Shown: piece by piece, positions 1 to 9,088 of the stretch
Numbering within the stretch: the stretch's first letter is position 1
How the letters are laid out: the number at the start of each line of letters is the position of its first letter
Assembly: GCA_900316315.1 (NCBI GenBank)
Contig: ONCK01000012.1
Coordinates: 1 to 64,000 of the forward strand
Direction of reading: 5' to 3'
From: an uncultured Prevotellaceae bacterium
GTDB lineage: Bacteria > Bacteroidota > Bacteroidia > Bacteroidales > Bacteroidaceae
DNA length: 64,000 bases
Notes under the pieces: model-generated
What the model saw: the letters and a program-made list of their open reading frames with translations, nothing else
The model's database searches: none
What the model was told of the DNA's origin: nothing
Made by a program: the position numbers and the translations under genes

Positions 1-133
1 ACTCGCCTTCCAGTTTAAACTAAGTCCGACCTAGTTTAAACTACATCCGACCTTGTAGCGCTTACAAGGCGACTTGTCATCACTACATCGGCACCTGTAA
101 CGGACGGTATTTCGAATTTATTATATGAAAAAA
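1..133 (-). repeat. Interspersed intergenic repeat, copy A (cut by window edge)
   Basis: On the minus strand this begins with TTTTTTCATATAATAAATT (around 133-115), followed by a shared block containing GCCGATGTAGTGATGACAAG. Two 21-bp units, each carrying TTTAAACTA or TTTAAACTG, lie at 52-32 and 31-11, followed by GAAGGCGAGT. The order and motifs are the same as in the copies near 11.9, 23.6 and 40.1 kb. The rest of the copy lies outside the window. It contains no credible reading frame. Confidence 0.85.
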
Positions 134-442
134 CAAGGGAGCATCGTACGCCTTGAGTACTGTCCGCAGGCAAAGACGGTATGCGGATGACGTAAATTAG
201 CCTTATAGCGAGTAGCTGTCGAGGCAATAACAGCGGAGAGCGTCCTGCAAGCATGGTTAGGCCCTCAAATAATATGAGATCAGAAATCGCCGGAAACAAG
301 GCAATTTTCCGTTCCAAACAGGTCTGATGGAGCAGAAAACAGCTCTGACCCGGTTATCAAAATAAAGAACACCGCCGACGACGGACGGACGTAACTGCTG
401 ACGGACGGGCGCAGTCTGCCTCTTGAGACCTATAAACAAAGG
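134..442. other. Gene-free stretch
   Basis: This lies between repeat copy A and the terminator of the first lipoprotein gene. The short open frames here show no recognisable domain. A short imperfect GGACGG-containing duplication near 370-415 is the only structure I noticed. Confidence 0.4.
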
Positions 443-476
443 AGCGGGCCAGACTCTCGGATGAGTCTGGCCCGCT
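443..476 (-). terminator. Hairpin terminator of the lipoprotein gene
   Basis: A perfect 14-bp stem (AGCGGGCCAGACTC at 443-456 with its complement at 463-476) has a 6-nt loop. On the minus strand it is followed by CCTTTGTTTATAGG. It lies 28 bp after the stop of the gene ending at 504. Confidence 0.85.
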
Positions 477-503
477 ATGAGTATAGTCAGTTGCTGACTG
501 TGA

Positions 504-1736
504 TTACTTCAGTTGGATGTCATAGATGGCACCCTTGTTGATCGGGATAGCGACACGGAGGTAAGTGTGAGCGGCTGTGCCGTCCTTACGGAATTCTGTG
601 TTGACAACTACGCCATTGACCTTGTCGTTGCGCGTAAAGAGCTGGTACTGTACGCCATGGTCGTTGACATCGGTCCATCCGTTGGTATTGAGCGTCTCAG
701 ACTCCATGCCAAAGAATGTATTGGCGGCCCAATTAGTAACCAGTTCGTCAAGCTTAGCCTCAAGGCCGGGAACCTCAGCGTCATTGTGGGCAGTGAAGGG
801 GAGCTTAAGCTCATACTTGCCATTGTCACCGGTATACTCACTGGCATCCAGCGTGACCTTGCTACCATTGACCGTCAACTTGATACCCTCAGCCGTGTAT
901 GTGGCAGGAGCAACAGTGACGTCGCCGGCAGAGACGATGCGGAAGTCATCCTGAAGAGCCTCAAAGATATTTTCTTTCTCGGGCTCAGGATCTACATTCT
1001 CGGGCTCAGGATCTACAGGAGTAGGCTTAATCACCTTGCCATCGGCAGGAGTGAGCTTGACAACCCAGTCATTGTAAATGCCATCGCCTGCAACGGTCTC
1101 ACCACTGTTTTTGGCTGTCGCATAGTCAAAGCAGAGATAGTATGCTTGGTACTTCTCGCTCCAGTAGACGATATACTTACCGGTCTTGGTATTGTCCTTG
1201 TCACCCCAAGTGTCGTGGTAGGTTGCATCTTGTACGGGCAAGTTGAGCACAACCGCCGTCGGGCCCCAATTACTATTGTAATCATTGATATGCATACCGT
1301 TGATGACCAGATAGTCCATGCGACCTTGACTGTATACGGTCTGAGGATAACCATTCTGGTCGGGAGTCGTGGTGTAGTGATTGGGAGCACCGCCTACATT
1401 TTGTATGAAGTAGTTGGTATAAGGGCAGTCTACGGACTGACTGGCCGAGACAGACTTAAGAGCTTCAAAGATGTCGGCCTGCTCAGTACTGGATATGTCG
1501 GCAGGTATGTGACTCTTGTACATTGCGGGGAAGTCTCCATCCCAGATCTTATGGTACTCCGGAACTGCTACAGCGACACCTGCACCCTTCACGGAGATAC
1601 GTAGAGGTGACATGACTTTGTAGCTCTTGGATGGGGTAGCGAACTCCTCTGTACCCTCAGAGCTGGAGCATGCGCTGAGGAGCCCCATGCCCAGCAGCAA
1701 TACACTTGCAAGGATTTTAGATTTTACACTCATCAT
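504..1736 (-). CDS. Two-part secreted lipoprotein, function unknown
   Basis: The protein is 410 residues from the ATG at 1736; an upstream in-frame Met at 1763 is possible but would put charged residues before the signal peptide. The signal peptide ends in a lipobox LLSAC with Cys23, so the protein is probably anchored in the outer or inner membrane. Two halves are joined by a Pro/Glu linker that repeats DPEPE (about residues 235-255). Each half contains an IFEAL motif, and the first half is rich in Tyr, Asn and Trp. I recognise no enzyme motif and assign no function. A -7 box at 1841-1848 gives it its own promoter, separate from the exopolysaccharide operon upstream. A strong terminator follows. 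Confidence 0.8.
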   Translation of the reverse strand: MMSVKSKILASVLLLGMGLLSACSSSEGTEEFATPSKSYKVMSPLRISVKGAGVAVAVPEYHKIWDGDFPAMYKSHIPADISSTEQADIFEALKSVSASQSVDCPYTNYFIQNVGGAPNHYTTTPDQNGYPQTVYSQGRMDYLVINGMHINDYNSNWGPTAVVLNLPVQDATYHDTWGDKDNTKTGKYIVYWSEKYQAYYLCFDYATAKNSGETVAGDGIYNDWVVKLTPADGKVIKPTPVDPEPENVDPEPEKENIFEALQDDFRIVSAGDVTVAPATYTAEGIKLTVNGSKVTLDASEYTGDNGKYELKLPFTAHNDAEVPGLEAKLDELVTNWAANTFFGMESETLNTNGWTDVNDHGVQYQLFTRNDKVNGVVVNTEFRKDGTAAHTYLRVAIPINKGAIYDIQLK

Positions 1737-1840
1737 TTTTTTCTTTGTTTTTCCATTGTACATCTTAGATATTATCGTCTTGAAAAGGGGCTTTTAGCTC
1801 GGCGATTGGAGCTCGTTCCCTACAGGCCCTATTTCGAGTG

Positions 1841-1848
1841 CAAAGTTA
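1841..1848 (-). promoter_or_regulatory. Promoter -7 box (TAACTTTG)
   Basis: TAACTTTG on the minus strand matches the Bacteroidota TAnnTTTG box. It lies about 105 bp before the lipoprotein start at 1736. No clear -33 TTTG was seen at normal spacing. Confidence 0.55.
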
Positions 1849-1938
1849 GGCATTAAAATCACAAGTGCATCACTTTTCAACAAAAAAAATATTAAATTTC
1901 GTTGAAAAAGCGTCTTTTAGAGCGTAGAAAAAGCCTTT

Positions 1939-2508
1939 TTAATCATTTTTCTTCCCTCTCCAGAAGTAGCGGTTCTGACTGCGGCTGTCTTCAGAGGCAT
2001 CATCGGTATAGTATCCGCGCTCAGAATACGAGCCGTTGACTTTCTCCTCGATACCGGAAGCCCTCTCCTCCTCTTTCCTACGCTTGTAGAGCTCCTCATA
2101 ATTAGGCGTATTGTCAGAGGGCGGAACGACATTGACGTCAAAGATAAGGGACACGACTCCGCGAGGCTTGACATTGCCGTAGACACGGATGGTATGATGG
2201 ACGTAGCCGATATTTTTGTTGCTGTCAAACTGAAAGTGTATCATCAGGGACTTACCTGGAAGGATGATGCGCTCATTTTCGTCTCCCTCCACGATACATC
2301 CGCACGACGGCTGGATATCTGTGATGACGAAGGGCTCTTTGCCCGTATTGTAGATGGTATAGCCTATGTTGAGCTTGTCACCCATGGAGACGGGATAATA
2401 ATGTCGTATGGAGTCCTCCACTTGTACTGTGGTCGGCCCTACCTCCTTCCTGCAAGAGGATAGGAGTGACAAAACAGCCAGCGAGAGTATCAGCAGATTA
2501 GGTTTCAT
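1939..2508 (-). CDS. DUF1573 lipoprotein
   Basis: The protein has 189 residues. A signal peptide ends in a lipobox (LLSSC, Cys19). An Ig-like DUF1573 domain follows, with the family's hallmark PSCGC near residue 70 after a GYTIYNTGKEP strand. The C-terminal 50 residues are charged and probably disordered. DUF1573 proteins are common secreted Bacteroidota proteins of unknown role. The gene starts 5 bp after the stop of the DUF4838 gene, so it is probably the last gene of the operon that begins near 10.56 kb. No binding partner can be inferred beyond that context. Confidence 0.85.
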   Translation of the reverse strand: MKPNLLILSLAVLSLLSSCRKEVGPTTVQVEDSIRHYYPVSMGDKLNIGYTIYNTGKEPFVITDIQPSCGCIVEGDENERIILPGKSLMIHFQFDSNKNIGYVHHTIRVYGNVKPRGVVSLIFDVNVVPPSDNTPNYEELYKRRKEEERASGIEEKVNGSYSERGYYTDDASEDSRSQNRYFWRGKKND

Positions 2509-2513
2509 CTCCT

Positions 2514-4613
2514 TTAGTCCTTAATGAGTTCTATTTCGTCGAGGGCGACTTTTTTACCGTCCACGGCGTAGATTCTGATCTCCAGAGGCGTACCCGCACT
2601 GCTGTGGTAGGCCTCCAGTTCCTCATCCTTGCGCTCTATGGGAGCCTGCTCCTCCCAGTCCGTCGTACGGACAGAGAGCTGCTTGTTTCCTTGCCAGATC
2701 TCGATGCGCTGAGGATAATTGATGTGCCACGGCTCACCCTGCAGCAAACCGATGCTTACGGTATAGTTGCCCGCAGCAGACACGGGAATCTGTAAGATCA
2801 TCTTGCTGCCGGTATGGATAAGCCATTGGACATGATAGTCATAGGGGATGCCCACGACGCCATCGGTCAGCACACTCAGAGGCTTGCATCCCTCGTCGAG
2901 CGGAGTAACTGAACGCACGGCCTGATGGTAGATGACATTGCCCAGGTCTTGGCCGCGGTAGGTATCGTGGCTCTGCATATAGTTGATATAGTCGTCCAGA
3001 TTGCCGTTGGCCTCACGATAGACCGAAAAATGGTCGAGGTCGCTGTGCCCCTTGAGATTCTCAAGATACTGGGCCTTGGCATCCTTATTGGGCGGCACGA
3101 TATGGGAGCGCTGCAGCTCAAGCAGGGTGAAATTAAAGCCGGTGAGCAACAGATTGAGACGCGCCCGCTCATCGCCGTCTACCTTCTTGGCGGCCTTGTC
3201 CAGGTCGTTGAAGAATTTATTGAAGGTCGTCGCATTAAGATATTTGGATTCTGCCTCGTCTATGCCGCCATATAGAGGGAGCTCCACGCCGCTCTGCAGT
3301 ACCTGCTGCTCAAGGGGATCATAGTAGGCCTTGAGAATGGTGGAGCTCGTAGGATAACGGCTGTCGAAGAAGACATTAATCAGCGACTGGACGTCAGCAG
3401 TGGGGTCGTTCATTAGTTGGGCGAGGACATAGGACTGAACATCGTCAAAGGTAGAGTAGTCCGGTCCGCTGCCATTGTAGACGATGCCAGTCACACCGTG
3501 CTGCTTGTAAAAGAGTAGCCGCTTCTGCTGCACGTACAGGCAGGGATACGGGGTGAGATAGTCGTCGAAGTTGCAGCAATAGTCCCATATATATATATGA
3601 TTGCACAGGCCTCGCCACTGGTCGAGCAGATGCCCGAACTTGCGGGCCTGAGGCGTGTCGGCGATCTTGGTCGTCATGGGCAAATCCATCGCACTGATGA
3701 GCACGCCGACGTTGGGCGGGAACTTCTGCGAAGGCAGCTGCTCTGTCGTCAAGTAGCTTGACGTGAAGAAGAGGTAATGGGGGAAACGCTTGGCTAGTCT
3801 GGTCACCATCGCGCTGACGGCTGGCGTAGCCGAGTGGGGGGTGTTACCCGCCCGGCGGCATGCTTCACATTGGCAGACGAGATCGTTGTCGTTGGGCATG
3901 ATAGCAAAACGGTACGCCTCGCCATTTTTACCGATTTCACCGTAGTTATTGAGGATATAATTTACCAGCCGATTGTAGAGGACATCGGATGAAAAACAGA
4001 ATTGGTCACTATTGCGTGCACCATCGATGAGGGCGTATACGCTCTCACCGGGATTTTTGCCAATTGCTTTCTGCAAATTGTGGCCCCAGAGCCCCCAGTC
4101 GTAATCGACATTGCCGACTCCCAAGATAGGCATCAACTCTGGATCGGTATTGGCCGAGGTATAGAGGCTCCTGTAATCAAAAGCAAAGGTACCAGAAGCG
4201 CTCATACCATATTTTAAATAGGAGGGCGGGAGGTCTGTGACGTCTATGCGGTTGTCTCTCTCACCGATCATCTGCATCAGCTGGTACATCAGCCAGATCA
4301 TCTTACCTTTGTCTTTGGCCTCGAGACGCACCTCTTTGTCACCAAATGTGATCTTGTAGTCCTCGGTCATGCTTGGAGACTGGTGAAGCACGATGCGCAA
4401 GGCTTTCTTCTCCCCTTTATCCATATCCGCCTCCTTGACGGCGACCCCTAGGAGAGAAGCTCGCTTGTTGATGTGGTCACAGAAGTAGTTGACCCATTGA
4501 TTATCATCAGACGAGACGCCTGCGACCACGTAGTAGCCAGTAGATGACTGTGCCACAAGGCCGCACGAGCAGACTAAGGACATAAGTACATAGCAGAGAA
4601 CGGTCTTTGCCAT
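2514..4613 (-). CDS. DUF4838 glycoside hydrolase-like exported protein
   Basis: I chose the ATG at 4613 (MAKTVLCYV...), which gives a clean signal peptide and avoids a 26-bp overlap with the upstream gene; the product is 699 residues. The N-terminal alpha/beta region resembles that of alpha-glucuronidase-like enzymes. The central DUF4838 domain has the family pattern of an IWDYCC segment, then GVTGIVYNGSG, then a YVLAQLMNDP helix. The C-terminus looks like a beta-sandwich. The protein probably acts outside the inner membrane on a carbohydrate. Because it follows an exopolysaccharide synthase and exporter, I infer that it trims or degrades that polymer. No catalytic residue could be assigned. 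Confidence 0.8.
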   Translation of the reverse strand: MAKTVLCYVLMSLVCSCGLVAQSSTGYYVVAGVSSDDNQWVNYFCDHINKRASLLGVAVKEADMDKGEKKALRIVLHQSPSMTEDYKITFGDKEVRLEAKDKGKMIWLMYQLMQMIGERDNRIDVTDLPPSYLKYGMSASGTFAFDYRSLYTSANTDPELMPILGVGNVDYDWGLWGHNLQKAIGKNPGESVYALIDGARNSDQFCFSSDVLYNRLVNYILNNYGEIGKNGEAYRFAIMPNDNDLVCQCEACRRAGNTPHSATPAVSAMVTRLAKRFPHYLFFTSSYLTTEQLPSQKFPPNVGVLISAMDLPMTTKIADTPQARKFGHLLDQWRGLCNHIYIWDYCCNFDDYLTPYPCLYVQQKRLLFYKQHGVTGIVYNGSGPDYSTFDDVQSYVLAQLMNDPTADVQSLINVFFDSRYPTSSTILKAYYDPLEQQVLQSGVELPLYGGIDEAESKYLNATTFNKFFNDLDKAAKKVDGDERARLNLLLTGFNFTLLELQRSHIVPPNKDAKAQYLENLKGHSDLDHFSVYREANGNLDDYINYMQSHDTYRGQDLGNVIYHQAVRSVTPLDEGCKPLSVLTDGVVGIPYDYHVQWLIHTGSKMILQIPVSAAGNYTVSIGLLQGEPWHINYPQRIEIWQGNKQLSVRTTDWEEQAPIERKDEELEAYHSSAGTPLEIRIYAVDGKKVALDEIELIKD

Positions 4614-4638
4614 ACAGGAAAACCGGTTACAGTAGGTT

Positions 4639-7626
4639 CTAGAAGGAGATAACCAGTTGTACATAGATATTAAAAAGATTTTTGTATCGCGTCGTAGTAG
4701 TATCCTGATAGTCGTAGATGCCGCCGGTACGGCGATTCGTCTGATTGTAGAAGGTGTGCCAAGTCCCCATTACCGTGGCGACCAGATTAGGAGTAAGCAA
4801 ATAGGTACCGCCCAAGCCTACCATGGTATTGAGGCGGCTGAAGGAACCGGGCAGGCCAAAGTCTAGCACAGAAGCCTCGGGGGCTGTACCAACACCGGCT
4901 TGAGCCGTGATACAGCTGATGCGGTCGTTGAGGGGGAAGTACTTGCCTTGTGCCGACGTATTGAAGTAAAGATGGCCCGGGAGCGCGAGGACGTCAAACT
5001 TGCCGCTGACATTGAAGGGCCACATATCCTTTGAGGCGCCTACGCCCAAGTTGAAGAGATTGGTGTTTCCGCTCTTCCAGTCATCAAATACCCACTTGTT
5101 GTCCTCGGTCGAAGTGGAGTCGAGACGGTAAGTGCGCAAGTTGGTCTCAATGCGGCGATATCCAGCGTGGAGATCTACGGTCCAATCGTTGCGAAGGCTG
5201 CGCTCCAGCTTGAGATTGGCTTGCAAAGTCGGGAAGTAGCGGCTAGCCCATCCCAGGGCGGCAGTCCCCGTCCACTTGGTGGAGAACTTGTGTTCCCATT
5301 GTGCTATCAGCTGGATGCCGGTGCCGCCGTGTCCATAGTCCTCAGTGCTGCTGGTATTGGCAAATCCGTCCCGGCCGGCATAGTTGAAGGTGCCGGTATA
5401 AGTATTGTCGGCTTCCTTGCGCGTATACGAGACCGAAGCGAGTCCCTTGAGCACATCCTCCTCGCCAAAGCGCGAGTGCATGTAGTCAAGACTGATCTCA
5501 TTCTTGTGCTGCTTGTTCTCGAGCCCATTGAGACGGCGCTTGGTCTCACTGACTTCGAGCAGCGACGGACGGTAGTACTTCTGGTAATAATAGGCCGAGT
5601 CGTACATATGCTCTGCCTCAAAGGCGAGGCCCTTGTCATAGAGAAGTGTACGATTTTCACGGTCATATATCAGCGCCGTGTCGAGGAGAACGATGGCGTC
5701 AATGTTTTTGTGTTCCTTCATCAACTGAAGCGAGCGCATGTCGACGGCAGCTGAATAGGCCGATATCAGGGCGGAGTCACCACGGAGCGAGTCCAGCTTG
5801 GGCCGCAAGAGGTCCATGGCGAGAACATAATCCTTGTGATTATTGTAAACCGAGGCCTGCTTGATCATAAACTGGACATCGTCGGGATATAGCTGGCGTC
5901 CGCGTGCGACATAGTCCTCATACTGCTTGGTGCGACCCAGGGCTCCTGCCGTATTGATAGCGTAGAGCAGTCCCTGGCGCGAACCGGGATTGACCTGAAG
6001 CAACTGCTCCGTAGCATCAGCGGCCTTGAGCAGTGCGCCGCTGGCTATCAGTCTCTTGATATAGGGGATAGCCATCTCCTCGTAGTCGTTGGCGTAGCCG
6101 TAGACCTGACCTGTGCCTGACATAAGATTGTCCTTGTCCTTGAGCGCGAGGTTGGCGAGGATGGCAAGTCCCTCCTCAGTGCGCCCTACACGGTCAAGTA
6201 TCTGCGCTTTGCGCATCTGCCATGCATCTTGGTGGGAGAAACGTCCGCTCAAGCTGTCGACCAGAGCCATGGCATAGCCGTAGCGCTTGAGCTCGGTGAG
6301 ACATACGTACTTCTTGACGAGGGCTGCGCGCGATGTCTCCGCCGTGGTGTCGGTACGGATGACATAGTCCACATGGGGCAGCGCCTCGTCATACTGCTTG
6401 CTGGCCATCAAGTCGTTGGCACAATTGAGGTGATAGGCAGAAAGTTCCGCGATGAAGTCTTGATTGTTGGGTTGAAGTTTGTGCGCACGCTCAAGTTTTG
6501 GTATTGCATGCTGGAGGTCATTCATGTGCTTGTACACCGTATACTCCATATATAGGAGCTTGGCGTCCTCACGTCGGCCGTGCTTCTTGGCCTCCTTGAT
6601 ATAGTAGAGCGCATCTTGGTCGTAGCCGCGCGAGACTGAGGTATTGAGCAGGTAGTCAAGGGCCTCCTTGGTATGCTGTCGCTCGTAGACACGACCAAAC
6701 TGGACATAGGGATCATTGCGCAGCGCGTCGTAGGCTGCTTGTTGCTCCAGGTCGTTGAGCATATTGGCCACCGAAGCGCCAGGATGCGTCTTGGAATAGG
6801 CTTTGACAAACTCGATGGCTTCGCCGAAGCGGTGTTGTTCGGCCAGGATACCCACCTTGGTACGTGCCAGGTGGCTGTTGCCGGGTAGCTGGATCAGACC
6901 TCGGTCGGCCGCAGCCAGGGCTTGGTCGCGCTCGCCCTCTTTGAGATAGAGTCCGACGAGCTCTCCGTGGTACTCGGGGTTGGCTGGCTCAGCGGCAATC
7001 ATAGCTTGTATGCTCTTGATGGCGTGCGGAATATCCTTATTCTTTAAGCTCGCCACGTAGTTTTCTTCCATGCGTCCCAGATAGCGGCGGCGTATGTTGG
7101 GGTCATTGGGGTATATCTCGTAGAGGCGTGTCAGCAGACGGTCAGACTCGATGATATTGCCCTGGCTCCTGAAGAGTCCTATCTTCTCCAGCCATAGGCC
7201 CTTCCAGTAGGGATTTACTTCAAGCAATTCATTGACGTAGCAGATTGCGCTCGAGTAGTTTTTTGTGTCTTTCTCCACCTTGACAAGCATCTGCTTGGCT
7301 CTCACATTTTCCTTATCCTCTTGTACTGCTTTGAAGAGAAAGAAGCGGGACTTGTCATACTGCTTGTGATAGAGATAAAACTGGCCCATGAGCTCACTGA
7401 GTTCTCCCGCATCAGGATAGCGCTTGATACCCTCGTCGAGCAATTGCTTGCCCGCGGCCCAACGTCCCTCCTTGAACTCAGAGCGCACGTTGTAGGCATA
7501 ATAGTCTGGGGTCTTCACCTTGTCATCACTAGCTCCCGAGTAGAAGGAGAAGGTCGCCAACAGCATCAGCAAGAGGAGCAGCCATCTCTTTGCCGTCAGA
7601 TTAATTTTGTTGCCGGGCATCCGCAT
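4639..7626 (-). CDS. TPR and outer-membrane beta-barrel exporter (PgaA/BcsC/YaiO-like)
   Basis: The protein has 995 residues. It has an N-terminal signal/membrane segment (RWLLLLLMLLATFSF) and a long array of TPR helices from about residue 40 to 720. The last 260 residues have alternating strands rich in aromatic residues and end in LVISF, as in an outer-membrane barrel. The barrel resembles the YaiO family. This architecture of periplasmic TPR superhelix plus barrel is that of PgaA and BcsC, which guide exopolysaccharide across the periplasm and outer membrane. The gene overlaps the upstream glycosyltransferase gene by 26 bp, so the two are probably translated together. Confidence 0.85.
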   Translation of the reverse strand: MRMPGNKINLTAKRWLLLLLMLLATFSFYSGASDDKVKTPDYYAYNVRSEFKEGRWAAGKQLLDEGIKRYPDAGELSELMGQFYLYHKQYDKSRFFLFKAVQEDKENVRAKQMLVKVEKDTKNYSSAICYVNELLEVNPYWKGLWLEKIGLFRSQGNIIESDRLLTRLYEIYPNDPNIRRRYLGRMEENYVASLKNKDIPHAIKSIQAMIAAEPANPEYHGELVGLYLKEGERDQALAAADRGLIQLPGNSHLARTKVGILAEQHRFGEAIEFVKAYSKTHPGASVANMLNDLEQQAAYDALRNDPYVQFGRVYERQHTKEALDYLLNTSVSRGYDQDALYYIKEAKKHGRREDAKLLYMEYTVYKHMNDLQHAIPKLERAHKLQPNNQDFIAELSAYHLNCANDLMASKQYDEALPHVDYVIRTDTTAETSRAALVKKYVCLTELKRYGYAMALVDSLSGRFSHQDAWQMRKAQILDRVGRTEEGLAILANLALKDKDNLMSGTGQVYGYANDYEEMAIPYIKRLIASGALLKAADATEQLLQVNPGSRQGLLYAINTAGALGRTKQYEDYVARGRQLYPDDVQFMIKQASVYNNHKDYVLAMDLLRPKLDSLRGDSALISAYSAAVDMRSLQLMKEHKNIDAIVLLDTALIYDRENRTLLYDKGLAFEAEHMYDSAYYYQKYYRPSLLEVSETKRRLNGLENKQHKNEISLDYMHSRFGEEDVLKGLASVSYTRKEADNTYTGTFNYAGRDGFANTSSTEDYGHGGTGIQLIAQWEHKFSTKWTGTAALGWASRYFPTLQANLKLERSLRNDWTVDLHAGYRRIETNLRTYRLDSTSTEDNKWVFDDWKSGNTNLFNLGVGASKDMWPFNVSGKFDVLALPGHLYFNTSAQGKYFPLNDRISCITAQAGVGTAPEASVLDFGLPGSFSRLNTMVGLGGTYLLTPNLVATVMGTWHTFYNQTNRRTGGIYDYQDTTTTRYKNLFNIYVQLVISF

Positions 7627-9070
7627 ATTGATTGTCGTTAGTTTCTATTTTGTTGGTCTCGTTTCCGAATCCACGACGTGTCATCTTACCCCAATTGGAT
7701 CGCGTGTTGAGGATAAACTTGCCGTAGCCGATGAGACTGAAGAGCGTGATAAAAGGATGGTAAAAGAAGGGCTCCAGCAGCGCGGCCCCGAACAGACGGA
7801 TATAGTCGCGCTTCTTGTCAAACGTACTGCCCGATATGTAGTCGTACATCATCGTGACAACAGCCAGCGTAGTGGAGAAAGAGTAGAGGCCAATGAAGAT
7901 GATGAGCGCTCCCAACCAATTGACACCGCCCGTCAAGGCGAGATAAATAAACGTAATAAAGCCCGAGACCTCGATGACAGGAGCCAGAAACTCGAAGATG
8001 AAGAGGTAAGGAGTCGTGATGACACCCAGCTGGCGGAAGTGCCGATGGAAGACGATATTTCTGTGACGCACGAAGGTCTGAATCAGACCTCGTCCCCATC
8101 GGTTGCGCTGACGGTAGAGAATACGTAGGTTGGAAGGACCTTCAGTCCAGCAGCAAGTCTCAGGTATCTGCACGACGCGATAGGGTAGATTGAAGTCGCA
8201 GCAGTAACGCACGGCATTGAAGAGCATGTCCATATCTTCTGCGAAGGAGTCGGCACTGTATCCACCCGCCGCGATCATGATATTGAGGTCAAAGAGTCCG
8301 TAGCCGCCCGACACATTGGGCATTCCGTTGATTGCGCTCCAAGCCATCTTACCGACAAAGAAGGACCTCAGATACTCCAAGGTCTGAAAGAGGGGCACCA
8401 GTCCCCAAGGTGCACGGTGACTCTCCAGCCTCCCGTTTTTAAGCTTACAGCCATTGGACATGGTCATCGCGCCGCTGACTGCTATCACGTTCTTATATTT
8501 GAGCACAGGCTTGATACACTGGCGTATCGCATCTTGGGCCAAGATACAGTCTACATCGGTATTGATAAAGTAGGGATAGGATGCCACATTGAGTCCGGCA
8601 TTGACGGCGTCGGCCTTGGTACCTCCGTTTTCCTTGTCGACGACGGTGAGACGGCTGTACTCGCGCAGCCGTGACTTGAAGAGGCGCCGGAAGGGCCTCG
8701 TATGTACCTTTTCCACGTAGTCATAAGACACCTCCTCCAGCGCAAAGTTGTTGATCAGCTCATCAAGCGTGGCGTCGGTACTACCGTCATTGACTATGAC
8801 GACTTCAAAGGTGGGGTAATCCTGATCCAGCAGGGAGCGGACATTGTTGATGATGGTCTTTTCCTCGTTGTAGGCGGGGGCGACGATAGACACACCCGGC
8901 GAGTAGGAGCTCTCATTGAGGAGCTGGTCGTCATACTCTCGAAGCGAGGCGTCCTTAAGATTCCTGATGCCTCTACTGGCCAAGTACATCATGATGACAT
9001 ACGAGGCCATCAGCGCTATAGAGTAGAAGAAGACGATATAGCCAAAGAAGTCAAACAATATTTCTTTCAT
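7601..9070 (-). CDS. Processive family 2 glycosyltransferase, membrane polysaccharide synthase
   Basis: The protein has 489 residues. An N-terminal membrane helix (about 10-33) precedes a GT-A domain with SIVAPAYNEE (61-70), VNDGS near 93, a DVD metal site (172-174), an acidic catalytic pair ED (278-279) and RQRNRW (320-325), the processive-synthase Q/RxxRW motif. Several membrane helices follow from about 350 to 440. These are the features of PgaC, IcaA and BcsA-type synthases, which polymerise a sugar nucleotide and pass the chain through the inner membrane. There is no PilZ domain, so there is no sign of direct cyclic-di-GMP control. The sugar substrate is unknown. Confidence 0.9.
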   Translation of the reverse strand: MKEILFDFFGYIVFFYSIALMASYVIMMYLASRGIRNLKDASLREYDDQLLNESSYSPGVSIVAPAYNEEKTIINNVRSLLDQDYPTFEVVIVNDGSTDATLDELINNFALEEVSYDYVEKVHTRPFRRLFKSRLREYSRLTVVDKENGGTKADAVNAGLNVASYPYFINTDVDCILAQDAIRQCIKPVLKYKNVIAVSGAMTMSNGCKLKNGRLESHRAPWGLVPLFQTLEYLRSFFVGKMAWSAINGMPNVSGGYGLFDLNIMIAAGGYSADSFAEDMDMLFNAVRYCCDFNLPYRVVQIPETCCWTEGPSNLRILYRQRNRWGRGLIQTFVRHRNIVFHRHFRQLGVITTPYLFIFEFLAPVIEVSGFITFIYLALTGGVNWLGALIIFIGLYSFSTTLAVVTMMYDYISGSTFDKKRDYIRLFGAALLEPFFYHPFITLFSLIGYGKFILNTRSNWGKMTRRGFGNETNKIETNDNQYADARQQN

Positions 9071-9088
9071 GTCGTAGTTCTCCTCTCC

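Noticed and set aside
513..1604. 363-codon open frame on the plus strand
   Set aside because: It is entirely antisense to the lipoprotein gene, which has a signal peptide, promoter and terminator.
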